This document shows, piece by piece, positions 1 through 14,400 of a DNA stretch of 64,000 bases. The notes under the pieces were generated by a model. It worked only from the letters and a program-made list of their open reading frames with translations. It was not told where the DNA came from and searched no databases. Each line of letters starts with the position of its first letter. Within the stretch, counting starts at the first letter, position 1. A program made the translations under genes and the position numbers. Source of the stretch: Atrichornis clamosus (lineage: Eukaryota > Chordata > Aves > Passeriformes > Menuridae); NCBI GenBank assembly GCA_013400975.1, contig WBMZ01009447.1, positions 248,001-312,000 on the forward strand, read 5' to 3'.

Positions 1-3000
1 GCTACACATGTTTTAAGAAGAACTTATTAAACCTTTGGGACATCTTACATAGAGGTGCAGTAAATCTTTTATGCCATGAAATTAGGTGATTTCGACACTT
101 AAAATTAAGTTTGGCTATGTTTGGCTGCCTGTTTAAACATTAAAACTTGCAGTTGTTACTCTGGACCACTTAGTGAAATTCATTGTCCTTTAGTCTGTTA
201 GTCATTAGGTTAAGATGTAAATGCCCTTTTTGGCCTTAAAACCTACTGATTTGAAAAGCAATACAGGCAATTTGGAGAATAGTGGTGCAGATCTGTTCAG
301 AATAACAGTCTAAACTATTTCCTGCAATAGGCTGGTATTCAAGTCTTTTACTCAAACTACATTTTCCAATGTATACCAATTACTTCCTGTATTACAAATA
401 ATTTGATGTTCATATTACTTCTCAAACCATTTCCAGTTCTCTATACTGTTCTCCTCTTCTGAATAAGGAAAGCACTATTCATAAAATATAGCCTAACAAA
501 CAGTTAATAATACCAATCTGAAAAGCGACTCTTTAATAGCTCCTATTAAGGAAGCAAAAACAAAGTGATATAATCCTGCTATTCATGACCTGTTCATGAA
601 TAGCCAATGAGGGTGATTGTAAGAGAAACTGTAAGCTGATGGCTCGTGGCTGGGGCTCATCATAAGTAAATAAATATACAGTGTATGTGGCTCTAACAAA
701 CTTTCCCCTTCATGACTTTGGACTGTAGTACATTTTTCTCTCTTTCTTAATCCTCAGTGACTTAAAATCAACAACCACATATGCAACGAACAGCAACTCA
801 TTGTAATTGCAGGTGATGGGTGTGAGCCAGGTTTGTATAGTGTCATTGATTTTGCTATTAGGATAGCAGTTATATAAAACTTAAGAGCTTACACTCTACC
901 ATCCCTCTGCAAGGAGACCTATGTGTTGATGTTTCTATCAAATGGAAGAATTCGTGTAAAATATCTTAATGGAAGAATAAACTATTTTGGTAAAGATTTT
1001 GCATAGTTGCTTAAGAATTTTAGTTTTTCCTGTTTCTACTTTTAAGTATTCACAATTTCCTTTATGTGGTCCTCATTTTAAATACTTTTCCAAGATAGTT
1101 TACTGGGTTTAATGCATAAAGAGCACTTAAATCTTTGAAATAACATTACAAGCTCTAAAGTTTATTCTCCCTTCATTATTTCCCCACTCAATGGGACTTC
1201 ATTTAATTGGAGATATTAAAAAAATACAGATTCTTTACTTAGAGGGAATTGGTTCAGACAAATGTTTAATGCTCAAACAGCCACCAGGCATTGGAACGCA
1301 TACCATCTGTTTTCTTCCATCCCCTGTGTTTGTATAGTCAGCTTTCCCAATGTAATCAACTTATTCACTAGGAAAATAAACTGTGATCCCTATCTGCCAA
1401 TTCTATTTGTCCATCTGTCTACCTATCTGTCAGACTATATCTGCAAGAAGGACTTAAAAGGGTAAAAGTTTTCTGAGTAATTTTGAATGGACACAAATAG
1501 AAATATCTTTCCATGATTACCATTTTTTTTTAATTTTCTAATTAAAAGACACCAACAAATCCTTGCAAATATTTTACAATATAGAAAAAGAAAATATGTG
1601 TAACTTTAAATAACCATACTGAAATCTAAAAATATTGAAGTCCTGAGCAAGTATTTATATACACTTTTTGTCAACACTTGTTGCCAATTAACATGAATAG
1701 AGAAAGCTGGCTTGGTCTATTACATTCTAAAATGAGTATGGCCAAACTAGGAATTAAGGTCTGAACCACATGAATAGTTATTTTGATTTCTTTGAAAGGC
1801 TTTTTGTGCAAAATTAGTCATTTGATTTACTGCAAAGACAAAAATCAAATACTTAGTTTTAAGTAAATTAATTTAATCCAGAATCAATTATGGACTTCTT
1901 TATCTCTTGTCATAGAATCTAGCTATGAATGAATTTCAGCAAAAAATTTAAAAGATGCACACAATAATGCAAGACACTAGACTGTATGATTCACACGTAA
2001 CCACTCCTTGGTGCTGCCCACAAACGTACATGCATGTCAATTGCATGGTTTGGGTTTTGCTATCTTTTTAATGATATAGAAATATTAAAAATTTCATAAC
2101 AAAAATCATTCTAGTTTACTATGTAATTAATAGATAACAGCAATAAACAGCAATTTACAGTAGACTCAGACTTTTATTCTTGTTATTTGAAAATAGTAGT
2201 GGCTCATTTCTAAACAATATTAAATCTTAAAGCACAAGACCAAAAGGCTAAAGTCATTTCAAAATTATATAATTGATTTTGAAACCTGTAATTTCATCTA
2301 CGTGTCAAACTACTTTATGCTACAGTTTATTTAAAGCATACCATAAGCCATAGCATCAGATTTTGATTTTTACTGAAATCAGCCTTATAAAACTATTCTG
2401 AGTGTTGCTGTGGCAGTTTCCATGTGCATTTTGCATTATTTTAGCACAGTTTCTTAATTTTAATAAACTGTAGCTCAGACTTTTAAGATTAAAATCTAAA
2501 GGCAAAATAAATTGTAAGTATGATTTTATTTAATTTGTATACATTTAATTATATTTAATTATAGGCTAGTAGATCGACTTCAATTCTTAGTTTTAGATTC
2601 GTGTTAAGGTTGATTTGTAAGTACCTGACAGATATGAGGATATTCCATCTCCAGGGAAGTATCAATCCTCAAACAAGGATACTCTTGCAGAATCTAATGT
2701 ATTATTACAGTTATTACAGCCCTATGAGATAAAGATATATTGCCATTAGTTTTGTGGTTTTTGTAAATGATGAAACATATCCCAGTGCCTTGTATTACCA
2801 CTGCCATACTTCAGCAAGACAGTAAAAGCTGGAATCCTTGAATCTCATGGATCCTGAGTGAGTCTGTAAAGCCTGAGTTTAAACACATACATTTAAAATA
2901 ATGTGAATTATTATTTCCTCTGATATCTGATTTTCAGTTTTTCTAATGTCTGTGCTTCTGGAGCAGTTAGGGCTGCATTTAAAGAACAAAATTTTATACA

Positions 3001-6000
3001 TGAAAATTCAAATGTAGAATCATGGTTTTGCTATGCTAAGTCTAGATACCTCATAAAAAGTGCATATAGGTACTACCTGCCTTCAGGACCAGTTAGAGCT
3101 TATCAGCACGTCATATCTAAGGAGAAATTGTATTAAAGTTTCCTTTTTTTGGTAATTAGGCCTTTCAAAAAGCTGCTCTCTCATGTCAGTAATGTGAGCA
3201 TGGAAATATTGCACTAGCCACCTTCAAAAAACAGCTTCTTTCTGCAGAGCCAGCAAATTCACCTTTGTAATGGCAAACGTCATTTTCTATCTGAATATGT
3301 AATATATACTGTAAATTATATTCCTTGCTAATAATAGATTAAAGAGAAGTCCCCTTCCTTATTAACATATTGTTCCTCTTGGATGAGACCAAAAGGAACA
3401 TGCATGTAACCCTCAGGAGAAAGCAAACAAGAAGGTAAGGCCAGATCGTGTGACGTAGGGCATGATTGCATGGCAGTCACAGTAGATATCAGTGTAACCT
3501 CAGTAGCACGAATACCAGCATTGACCAAACATCTTAGTACTCATTCATCTTCCCACACAGATTTCACAGCCTGACTGTGCTCTGTGCTGCCACAACTACT
3601 CTCCAACCTGCTAGTTCACACAGCCCTGCAGTCGTGTTGGTGCCTTTGGGAAGGATGGTAACATATCCACAATACAAAACTCGCTTTTCCCTTTGAGGGT
3701 ATAGAGTTTTTTATTGAATTGCATTTTCAGCATCTACGGATTCAGAACATTATTTGGAGGAGCCTGGTGCAGGCAGGCAGACCTAAAACTGTTGGCCATA
3801 CAGATAAATAAAAGAAAGGCAGAGGAGAGCTTCAGAAATTTACATCATTCTTTATTTCATCTCTGACATTTATAACAATGAGATGATCCAAAGATGTGAT
3901 CATATAGTTAGTGTACATGATGAACTACAGAAAGTCGCTCTCTGAAATCAATGCTGACTAAACAAATGATCTCTCAGATATTCAAAATTCTTTTAAGAAA
4001 CCTCCACATATTTTTTCCTTCTGTTCATTTCAAGGATATAGTAAACATCATAAAAACATATCTCAGATTATTCGACTAAAAATCCTTGTCAACAACAATG
4101 ATTCATATGCTTAATGCAGTGATAACAATGAACTTACTGAGTAATCCTAAATAATAAATTGCTTGACTAACTATCAGATAACACCCGTGATTAAGTCACT
4201 GTTAATAGAATTTGGGGCAAAGCAACTGTCTGGCATTGGCCTAATCTAAAACTCTTCCCCCAGCATAACTGACTCATTGAAATGGAACTGTTGAATAATG
4301 AAAGGCTCTGCAAAGGTTTTAGGAGTCAGCTCCTGTGATAGAAGATAGGACTGAAAATAGAAATCTATATCTACCACTCTCAAATTAACTTGTAGGTCAT
4401 ATTAACTCAGTCTTAATTACTTTTTCTATCAGTCAGAAAAGAGAAAATATGAAAAAAATTTTAAAAGACAATAGAGGAAATACAATATCCCTCTATCTAT
4501 CTATCTCTTCCAGGGAGAGGAAGAAAATGTTTTTTAATGCTTCTGTTCATCACATAAGGGCTCATGGAGTAAAAAATATATCTGGCTAGCATCTTAGCAG
4601 GTATTTTAATAGAGGATTATTAAAAAGCAAGGTCTAATTAGTGTCACTGATAAGCTAAGGTTATGAAATCCAAAATTTACTCCTTCCTCTCCACGAAAAA
4701 ATAATTTCAATTATTTATTCCATTTTGCACATTTTTTTTTACTTATTGCAATTATGTGACTGTCTAATTAAGTCATTAGGTATCAAGGCAGTTATCACAA
4801 CAGAATTGCATCCAGGGAACACATGCTGTCTAAAACACAAACATTCCACTACAAAGATGCCTTTGTTGTGTGGCAGGGAAGAGGGAAGAGGTAAATGACT
4901 TCCTATTGGAAAAAAAAAAAAGAAAGAAAAAATTCTATAAAGTTGTAATTGAGACAAAATTAACTCCATTCTCATACAAGTGTCAGAGTGAGGAAATATT
5001 TTTAAAAAATCAGAAATGTCCATTATTTTTTTTAAAAATGGACAACATTGTTTTGTGCAAATTCAGATACCTTGTCAGTTTGCGGGAAGATTAATCTTGT
5101 GTAACTCACCATCTTAGCTGTAGGTGGTTTCATTTGAACTCTCTCTACTGAGTAGGAGGAACTCTAGACAGATGACTGACATCTACAGGCATTGGGTTTC
5201 TGTCAGATGAACATACCTGCGGGACCAAAAATTCACAAACACTGAGGAAGGCAGTACATGTCATGTTGTACTTGGTGTGAAACAAGTTCTGTCCACATGT
5301 ACACATATATTCTCAAGACATTTTTAAGTGATATCTGTAATTATCATTCAAATAAAGTATGCAAACCAAAGACTGTACCTGACCTATAATTTGCAATAAA
5401 AAATGCCTGAATTAAATGGAATTATTGTGTGAGATAATGTTATTTGCATGAGCAGGGGTAGAAACCTAGTCTAGGGTTTGTTTTTCCCATTTTTTTTCCT
5501 TTGACAAAGGTTATATACTGAGTTGAGGAAATTTCAACTCTAAGTAATACATGCTTTTAATGGAAAAAAGCATTCATTTTTCAAAGCCCTTTAGCAACTT
5601 GGAAAGAAAAAACTAATGACTAGGATTGTGCATTTTTTAAGACAAGTGTGACACAATAGTATAGAGGTTAGCAATATAGGGACCCTAAGAAATTAGAGAG
5701 CTGTAGTCTGTCTAAAAGTTCTGTACAAATTTGCTTAACATGGAAAAAGAGTGTGGAAGATTAAAAGTGAGAAAACAAACTGAAGTAAAGGGTATCAGTT
5801 TTCCAGTGATAAAATAGTGCAAATAGCTTCCTAGTGACCCACAGAAAAGGGTGAAAACTCCATAGCTTATTCAATTTAGAACTGGACTGATAAAAACATT
5901 CATGAATATATTGAGGAGAAAAATTCTATACAAATTCAAGACAGACAGACCTCTGCTCTATAAGTCCACACAAATTTCCTCATTTTGATTACCACTAGTC

Positions 6001-8414
6001 CTCGCTATTGAAGAAGAGCCATTCCAGGATTAAAAAAAAATTATATATATATATATATGTGCATGTGTGTGTGTATTTAGACACACACAGAGACAGATAT
6101 GAAGGCACTACAGTAATTTAACTCTAATTACCTTGCATTTTTTTTACAATTATAGAAATTGATCAGATATTTTACTCCTTTATTAAGTACAGAGATAGAC
6201 TAAATAAATAGAAAACAAAAAAAATCCCTGTAAGAATCTTAAGTAAGTGATTGTAATATCCTATGACTGCTGTTCCCTGTGTCCCCTTTGCTGATCTAGA
6301 GTATGTGTCAAGCCAGGAACCAATCACAGACTGACTCTGAGGTAAAGCTGATACTCATCTGAAACATTAAATTCTCCCATATGCACATATTCCATTCCCC
6401 TACTGACCAATTCATGTGGTACAGTTTATCCTAATTTTTGTCCTGCTCTGTGCTTATCTTCTGCATAGAAATATTACACTGAAATGTAAGTCAGTGTGCC
6501 CGAAATCTTATTCAACAGCACAGGGGATGTCTTTGAATAATAATTGGTGATTTATTAAATATTCCAGACTACAGAGGTCAGATGAAATCATATTCTCTTT
6601 ACAGAAAAGCAATCCAATCAGTTGTTTTGGTGTCACCTGCCCAGCTTTTTCCATTTATCTTACAGACAATATTAATCTCATTCTTGAATAGTATGAAAAT
6701 CTGTTACAAACCAAAGGAAAACTCTATTTCTCTCTTGTATTTAGGGAAGAGTTAGATGTTTAAAGGCAGAAAAAGAAAGGCGCATGCAACTTTTTGTCAA
6801 AGTAAATGTCATTCAAAAATCTGGTGTGTCAAACAAAGATATGTAGGGCCAGGATCAGCGTGCTGCAGCAATCATCTCTAATACCCACCATATGCCTTTA
6901 AGGATGGAAAATGTGACATGTGACAGATCACTGCAGATGAACAGGGTAGGATAATGACTATTGGAAGATGTTCTCCACAGCTCCATCCTGCTCCTCTTTA
7001 CAGAACAGGACTGTGGGAGAAGTCAGATAAACAGGGTGACATAAGAAGCTTCTTTTCTAGGCTACATTTTTCTATTTCTAGTGCTGTCTTTTCATTAATA
7101 TTAATTCTATTGCTCCTGATCTACATCACAACAAAAGAATTTTAGGACCAACCTCCATCATTTCCTGCTAAGCATCTTCTGAAATGACAAAGACAAGCAT
7201 TTCTTTAAGAAAAACACTATTTAAAAAAAAAAATCCTCTCTTTTAAACCTTGCATTTTAAAATCATTTTCATAGAACAAAAAAATTATTGCAGGGGCACA
7301 AGAGATAATAAGCAGAACAAGGATGTATGTGTGATACTAGTTCACATGTTTGTAGTTTGTAAAAATGCTATGTGACTGTGGTACTTCGTGAGGACAATAG
7401 GATTCCTACATGCTCCACAGGAAAAAAAAAAAACCAGTCCTCCACTCCCTGCTTACACCTAAGGCCACACATCTAAGTAATTTTTATTTTAAAGTTACAT
7501 TCCTTGAAGAAATATTGGAGTTTTACCTTCAGAAATACTTCAAAATCTCAGAATTTCAGAGCACTCAAGCCCTGGAATGAGATTTAGTTCATTTTGAGCA
7601 CCACTGCAGAATTAATTCGTAAGATCTCATACATTGACGGAATCTTGCTCTTATTGTACTGACAAGACTCCCCTGTGCTTCTCCTGGGACTAATTTCGTT
7701 TTTGTCCCAGACCTCCTTCTGGGAAATGTGGAAATTAACCTTTCCCCATCCTGCGTGTTGTCTAAATAGCATGCCTTTCTGATTTCTCTAGAGATGTTTG
7801 ACAGCAACTGTGAGCTTACACTTGTAACAAGGACTTCATGTTCTGTTCTGAAAGTATATTCTCCCTAGAAGTCATAGCAGCCCGTGCCTCTAGGACCTCC
7901 TTTATATCTTCGCAACCTTTTCATGACAATTAACTCATCAGAGCTCTACCCTGAGATCTAAAACATCCTGACTTAGCACTGCAGGCAGAATTTCTTTAAA
8001 GACCAGAACAAAAAACAACATTCAAAATGCAAAGAGAGTTGATGAATGTAACATTTCTAAGCATTCATTTTCTTCCAATCTACATATAAATATGTATTGT
8101 TACTGAGGTTAACAATCTGCAGCAATGAACCACATAAAGACTGGGAACTCGTCAAGCAGAAAAAAGATGTGTTTACAGTGAATGTACTGCCTTTTAAAAA
8201 AGCACATGCTTGTGAGGTACTGGGTGACATAGTTTTTTGCCAAATTAATGAAAATATTGTTTGTAATTTGAAAGAGAGGTAAAGAGGGGGGTGAAGGTAA
8301 GGTCTTCAGGGTATGTGACCTGTAACAATGTAAATACCTCTTTGTAAAAGAGAGAAAGAAAATCCCAGTGTAGGAAGGAAATAAGGAAAAAAAGAAAACT
8401 GTTTGCATTTTTCT
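1..8414. other. AT-rich non-coding DNA, no gene seen
   Basis: No gene, RNA gene or recognisable transposon was seen on either strand. All open frames are short, and none is bounded by a convincing splice-site pair or has a peptide I recognise. The stretch at about 3420-3660 is more GC-balanced than its surroundings but has no identifiable content. A short CTAT run lies at about 4491-4507, and a TA/TG microsatellite at 6042-6090 is listed separately. The composition fits a bird intergenic region or a large intron. Confidence 0.6.
6042..6090. repeat. compound TA / TG microsatellite
   Basis: An A-run is followed by about 8 TA units (6042-6058), then an imperfect GTGCATGTGTGTGTGTA stretch, then ACACACACAG at 6081-6090. 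The TG and AC parts are mutually complementary, so the block could fold into a weak hairpin. This looks like an ordinary vertebrate microsatellite, probably length-polymorphic. Confidence 0.85.
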
Positions 8415-8490
8415 TAGAATCATAGGTTGTTTTGGGTTGGGAGGGATCTTTAAAGACCATCCTGTTAGTTCCTATCCCCCTGTGGTTGAC
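8415..8490 (-). mobile_element. CR1 LINE 3' end fragment
   Basis: Read on the plus strand, the block starts TAGAATCATAGG and continues TTTTGGGTTGGGAGGGATC and TTTAAAGACCATC. This is the reverse complement of the 3' untranslated end of avian CR1, whose terminal short repeat is ATTCTATGA-like. Similarity fades after the CCCCCTGTGG motif, so only about 75 bp of the tail survives. No coding part is present. It is a 5'-truncated, old insertion in minus orientation. Confidence 0.8.
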
Positions 8491-10687
8491 AAGGAAAATG
8501 CAGCAAGTAACACTGGGCAATGGGAGCAAAACTACTGCTGTTAACAAGGGAATTGATCCAAACAGGACTACTTCAAAAATCAACACCATATCAGCAGTGG
8601 CTCAGCAGAACTTTTCTTCAGTATTTTAAGTTTTTTTAATTAGTAACGCAACAACTGTCAGGATTTTTCACAAACCTATTGAAAATATAATATTATATAA
8701 TATTATTTGAATGTTATAATAATAATAATATTACTTCATCTAGAAAGAAAAAAGACAAAACAAATAAAACAAACAAACAAAAACAAACAAAAAAAACTCA
8801 ACCCAAAGCAACTCAAAACTTTAAGAGCTTATCTAGAAGAAATGGGATGTTGGATATAATTTGCCAAAAAATCATAAGAATAGGTTCTCTTGTCATAACT
8901 CTCTTATTCTTCTGAGTACTTAACTTTTCTCCTGTATTCTTAAAGTGGCCACCACTTGCATTGATAGTGAAGAACAGAAATACCACTGAGCTCACTGTCT
9001 GTAGCAATGTCATCCCAACATGAAAGCACAATATTCAAGGACTATATAAACAACAAGCATGATACTTAGTTTTGTGTGAAGCTTCTAGTTTTTCTGTGCT
9101 CACAGAGGTAGATAAAAACAGAACAAATCTAATATGCTAACACTAAATAGTACACCACTAATAAAGAACCCTCTCTTCTGGCAGGATAGACTCAGATTCA
9201 GAAAGTTCAGGTGACACACTGCCTCATCCACAAGGCTGCTTCCTGGAAGCTACTGGAAATCTTCCAGGAGAGCCTAATTAGAAAGCCTTTGTCAGAGCCC
9301 ACCTGGAAAATCTGAGCGGGTCCAGTTCTCCCACCTTGATCCATGGAAAGACATACCCTCCTACACACAGAAGAGATTTATGTGTGTTGTACCTAGGCAC
9401 AAATGACAGTCCAAGGTTCAGAGAAGTACAACATCTTCTGAATTATTTTAGATTTGCTTGTCACTGATAGCTAAAATGTCCATCTACATTCTGCAAGATG
9501 GGCATCAGAAGTTCTTTGCGTGGGTACCTTGTATGAAAACACTGTAGTGAAATAAACTACTCACCTGTCAATCTGGAAGGTCATAATTACTCTCTTTATT
9601 ATTTAATATAGCTAGGAGAATCTAAAAGGTCCAATCATGAACAAAAATCTTTGCTCTGTTGGGCTGTACATTTCATCCACAGAGCAAAGATATAGTCTTT
9701 TCACCAAAACATAAAGGATGTTACTAAAAGAAAAAGAAGATATCCATATCTTCTTCCCAAAAATTTGAAAAAATTTAAGAAATATTCTCCTAAAAGGAAT
9801 CTGTGACTTACAGACATCCATGAACAGAAATAAGTTAAAAGAGAGGTTGTACAGAGAATGTTTTGTATGTTATAGACATTCAGAAATAGGAATATGTTCT
9901 ATTTATTTGGTAATGAAGCAATTAATTATCCACTAGTATCCTAGTAATTAATATCCACTATATTACACAGACAAGGAGCTCATGAGCTTAAAAGACACCT
10001 CAGTTGACTGCCTTCACCAGCTGAGTCAACAGCACTGGAACAAGGACATCCAGTCATTCCTGTTTAGGAAGAAATTGTTGAACTTAACAGTCCCTCACAG
10101 TTCATCCAGTTTCAGAAGAAATCTTTTTGGACTAATGCTAAGCTGTTTCAATAATATGTCAGATATATGGAGAATAGTAGTCACCTATTTTCAAAATGCA
10201 TAACAAGAGGATGGAACAGTGGAAGCAAAATAATGCATGAAGAGTTTTATGAGGTGAGAGAGATGCACAGCTGTCTATAAAGAAAGGGTACCAGCAGAAG
10301 AGATCAAGTCCAGTTGTAAGTTACTGAAAGCTTGCTTTTGATCTAACATTATCATACCTTCCCACCAGCAGGACTCAAAAGGGAGAACATCAGAAAACCC
10401 TTCATTAGCATTTTCTGTATGTGCATTTCCATATCAGCCACAGTTTGGAACAGAGTTCCAGGCAAACGAGTTTTTTTCTTGGTCACACATTTGGCTGAAA
10501 TTTAATAACATAATTCTAATTTTTTCTGGTTGGTATTACAGAAGTTTAGGCCTTCATTTTACCTCCAGACTCACAGCACTACTTATGGGGGAAGGTTTAA
10601 CCTTCTGAGCCAAGGACCTCTCAGTAAGTTCCAGTTTATTAGGAGTTTTCTCAGCATAGGAATTTTCTTGTAATATTTTGAAAGTTG
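8491..10687. other. AT-rich non-coding DNA, no gene seen
   Basis: No gene was seen. The segment contains AT-palindromic DNA with an ATA/AAT run (about 8685-8732) and a CAAA/CAAAA-rich low-complexity run (8757-8800). The stretch at 9180-9370 is more GC-balanced, but I could not match it to a family. Open frames in this segment are all short and unremarkable. Confidence 0.55.
8757..8800. repeat. (CAAA)n-like A-rich low-complexity run
   Basis: Alternating CAAA, CAAAA and AAAT units form about 44 bp of imperfect A-rich repeat. It lies about 270 bp beyond the CR1 fragment and is probably independent of it. CR1 elements end in an 8-bp-type repeat rather than a poly-A tail. Confidence 0.7.
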
Positions 10688-11438
10688 TAGAATCATAAAA
10701 TCATAGAATGCTTAGGATTGAAAGGGACCTTAAAGATCATCTGATTCTAACCTCCCTGCCGTGAGCAGGGACACGTTTCACTGGATCAGGTTATTCAGAG
10801 TCCCATCCAAATGGTTTTGAGCACTTCCAGGAATGGGGAGTCCATAACCTCTCTGGGCTGTTCCAGTGCCTCACCACCCCCACAGTAAAGAATATCTTCC
10901 GAATAAACTAATTTAAATGTACTCTCCTTCTGCTTAAAGCCACTTCTCCTCATCCTATCACTACATGCCCTTGCAACAAGTCCTTCTTTGGCCTTCTTGT
11001 TAACCCTCTTTTTGTACTGGAAAATCCTATAAGGTCTCCCCAGAGACTTCTCTTCTCCAGGCAAACTCTCTCAGCCTGTCTTCATAGGAGAGGTGTTCCA
11101 GCCCTGCAATCAACTTGATGGCTCTCCTCTGGACTCGCTCCAATAAGTCCACATCTTTCTTCTGTTGGATGCCAAGGCTCTGGTTCCAGCAGTTCAGGTG
11201 GGTCTCACCAGAGCAGAGGAAAGGGAGAGAATTCCCTCCCTTGATCTGCTGGCCATGCTGCTTTGGATGCAGCCCAGGATGTGGTTGCCTTTCTGAGCTG
11301 CAAGCACACATTTCTGAGTCATATTGATATTTTCATTCACAAACACCCCCAAGTCTTTCTCCCCAGGGCTAATCTCAATCCACTGTCCTCCCAGCTTTGT
11401 GCTTGAGTTTGGGAGTGCCCTGACCCAGGTGTAGGACC
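10688..11438 (-). mobile_element. CR1 LINE, 5'-truncated, minus orientation
   Basis: About 750 bp match avian CR1 read in reverse. The block begins TAGAATCATAAAATCATAG, which is the CR1 3' terminus, and goes on through GGACCTTAAAGATCATCTG and the CTCTCTCAGCCTGTCTTCAT segment to CTGACCCAGGTGTAGGACC. It includes the 3' UTR and the C-terminal part of ORF2, and is cut at its 5' side near 11438. That pattern is the usual product of incomplete target-primed reverse transcription. Many substitutions and frame breaks mark it as an old, immobile copy. Confidence 0.93.
10795..11438 (-). pseudogene. CR1 ORF2 (reverse transcriptase) C-terminal remnant
   Basis: On the minus strand, three short overlapping frames (11194-11559, 11027-11311 and 10795-11064) together keep the C-terminal part of CR1 ORF2. 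Recognisable peptides are NHILGCIQSSMASRSREG, then DLLERVQRRAIKLIAGLEHL, then LSYEDRLREF. The reading frame is broken by shifts between these pieces, and the catalytic reverse-transcriptase and endonuclease domains lie outside the truncated copy. In a live CR1 the protein copies its own RNA into the genome. Here it cannot be made. Confidence 0.88.
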
Positions 11439-14400
11439 AAATCACTGAGACAGCTGCTAAACAAACTACATCAATAATAGGCTTCCAACAAGTACTATTA
11501 CTCAAATTATGACATTTTTTCTTTTGTCCTATATCTGTAAGAGAAGTGGAACTATCCATAGAGAATAAGTGATCTGTGTCTTACCCATCTCCCATTAAAA
11601 GTCTGAGGAATAAGTTTTGTTTGCTTCACAACAAGTTATGGTCATCTGGGCTAATCCCATAAAACCAACACCCATGAATTTAAACAGACAGATGTCTCAA
11701 ATACCAAAATATTGCTCTTTTGAGAAAATGATTAATGCCAGAAGCTGACAGAACATTAATTACTGTCTTTTCAAATAACAATCTTTTTGCTAGACATTAG
11801 TTTATAAAGCAGAAGTTCTCTCTGCATGAGGGACCAGGTCAGTCTTATGTTCCTTCTAAAACAACCTGCCTATGGTCAATGAAAAGGAACTTTATGACAT
11901 CTGCCTTGTATTGCACGGGACTGGAGGTGTGTCAACACAAAATATAAATTCAGAAAGAAAATTCTACATCCAGATTTGTAGGGGGAAACAAAGGCTTACA
12001 ATCCTCTAGTTTAGTGTTTACTTGTTTTCTTGAGCTTACTTTCTTTATTTCTTGCTTTTTAGATTTGATCATCAATGCTGACCTGACTTCCAGAACATCA
12101 AATGCAGAACTCAAAAATGAGAAATGATCTTTTATATCATGTCTGAGGAGTACATTTGCTTTGGATTTGTGATCTCCTTTGGCTTTGGGGAGTGAATTTT
12201 TACACATAGGGAACAATTTGAGCAGCCCTGGAAACCCACAAATATTTCTAGACATAATTCTGCCTCCAGCCACATTCATACAGCATTAAATCTAGACCTA
12301 TTCTAGATTTACAGGAAAAAATTGAATTTGATTTCTTTTTCTCATTATAGATTCTATTGCTTTGGCAGTAGAATGGGCCAGTGTGCTAACAAATCCACAG
12401 ATGAAGGAAAGAAAAAGTTCACTCTTTTTATGCAGATTGGGTAGAAAATATCATTCAATAGTTATATTCACAGGGGAAAGGAGAACAGATGTAGAAGAGA
12501 CATTTTATGTCTTTGTTGCTCTGAAAGTTATGGTGATAACAGTGCCACTTATACATATATTTATCCCCAATGCTTACAACTGTGATTCAGTCTAACTTTC
12601 CAACTGTTCAGGCATGAGGGTATTTGTTACAGTAATGCAAGCCCATTGCCACTCAGATTTAAACCACACATTTCTTTTTTATTTCTTTTCTGGCTAACAG
12701 CCCAAATCCACGCAGCAGGTGCTGTCTTAGGAATGTCACCGTCTAATAAAAGTACTGTAACATAACACAGAGCCAGTAAAAATTTCTTTTCATAGACTTT
12801 GTTTTTCCTGACAGACTGGATTCCTAATAAGACAATGTCTACAATATCTAAAGAAGATGAAAATATAAGCTTTATTGTTAAGTAGATAATTTTTCTCCCT
12901 TGTTTGGACAATGAACTCAGATATCAGGTGACAGAAGCTGTGTGAGGTTTGTATAAACCTTTCTCTGTCAGCAAAACAGCCAGGCAGACGGGGAACCCTG
13001 TCATTGCATGTTGCTTTCATTATTTCTTGGTGAGAACTATGACTCCATTCAAGGTTGGATAAAGCATTTAATCAAGGAAAACACAATTAAAACAAGAACA
13101 CTGGGGTAATCAGCAATTGTTTGGTAAAAGATTTGCAGATTCATTTTATCTCTAAGATCTACATGGATGTAATTCACAAACTTTATATTTGTTAGGATGC
13201 TGCCTTTATTTATCTATTTTGTAATGTAGAGCACTACCAAGCAGATTTAATCTGAGATATGATTTAAATACCCGCTACTTCATAAATCCCATATACACAG
13301 AACTAATTAGCAGTTAAAACAAAGGAAAGATTTCAGCTTTCAGCAATATTTTAGAGGCCCTGAAACTGGGAACAAAAGTCATTAGACATCAGACTGAAAT
13401 GCTGAAATGCAGACACAACAGTATTTTCAAGCTGAATGCACAGAGAGTGGTATTACATCCCTAATGACTGTTTACTTCAGCTGTAGCTGCTATTCTAATT
13501 GACTTTTTTATTTTTTTCAAAGACAGGCTTTCAAAACAAGGTTCAGAGGTGGAATATGTGTAAGAAGTTACATTCAACAGAATAAGATAACTAAGATATA
13601 CATATGTTTGTTCTCCTTTTAAAACTTCTGTTTTACTCAGAAAGTCTTTCAGCACTCAATCTATTCTGGCTCGGCAAGATATCTATAAATGTCACAAGGC
13701 AAAAACATTGATTTTTGCTGCACAGAGGTAGATAATTTTAAGCCAATCACTTAACACGAAGTACAGTTTTCAGTGTAGTAGAACAGGTCACATTCAAGAG
13801 CATCTTGTTTAATTTTGAGAATTTCTGTTAGAATTTGTTCCTGCCCAGTGCAATGCAAATGCTTACACAAACCAGAAAATTCACTTTTGCAACATGAACA
13901 TAAACTACTGTGGCTATTTTCTCTGTAAAGTTATCATTTATCTTTTGAATTCAATATTAAAATTCTATTTTATGATTTGCACAAAGATGTCAAACCATTC
14001 AGAAACAGTAATTATTTTTTAGAATGTGTTGATAAAATAATCATAACCACTATAAAGATTGAAATGGTATAATAGAGGATTTGCTATAGAGGAATACCCT
14101 TGTTCAAGACAACAATCTAAACATGAATATATAACTCCCAGAAATCAGCAGGACTTAAGCAAAGTTGAAAGATAAAAACATACTTAAAATTTTCCTGAAT
14201 CAGGGCCAAATCAGTTGCTTCACCAGATTTCCACAGTGACCCAAACACTCTACTAGCAGGCTTTTCTTCAAATTGTTATTACAAGGATCTGATGATACAG
14301 TGCATACACTGGGCATCCTTGCATAATGGGCTCTACAAGGGAAGAAACACAATTATTGTAAGGCAAGACAACACATACTGGTGGTCTTAAAATATTAACT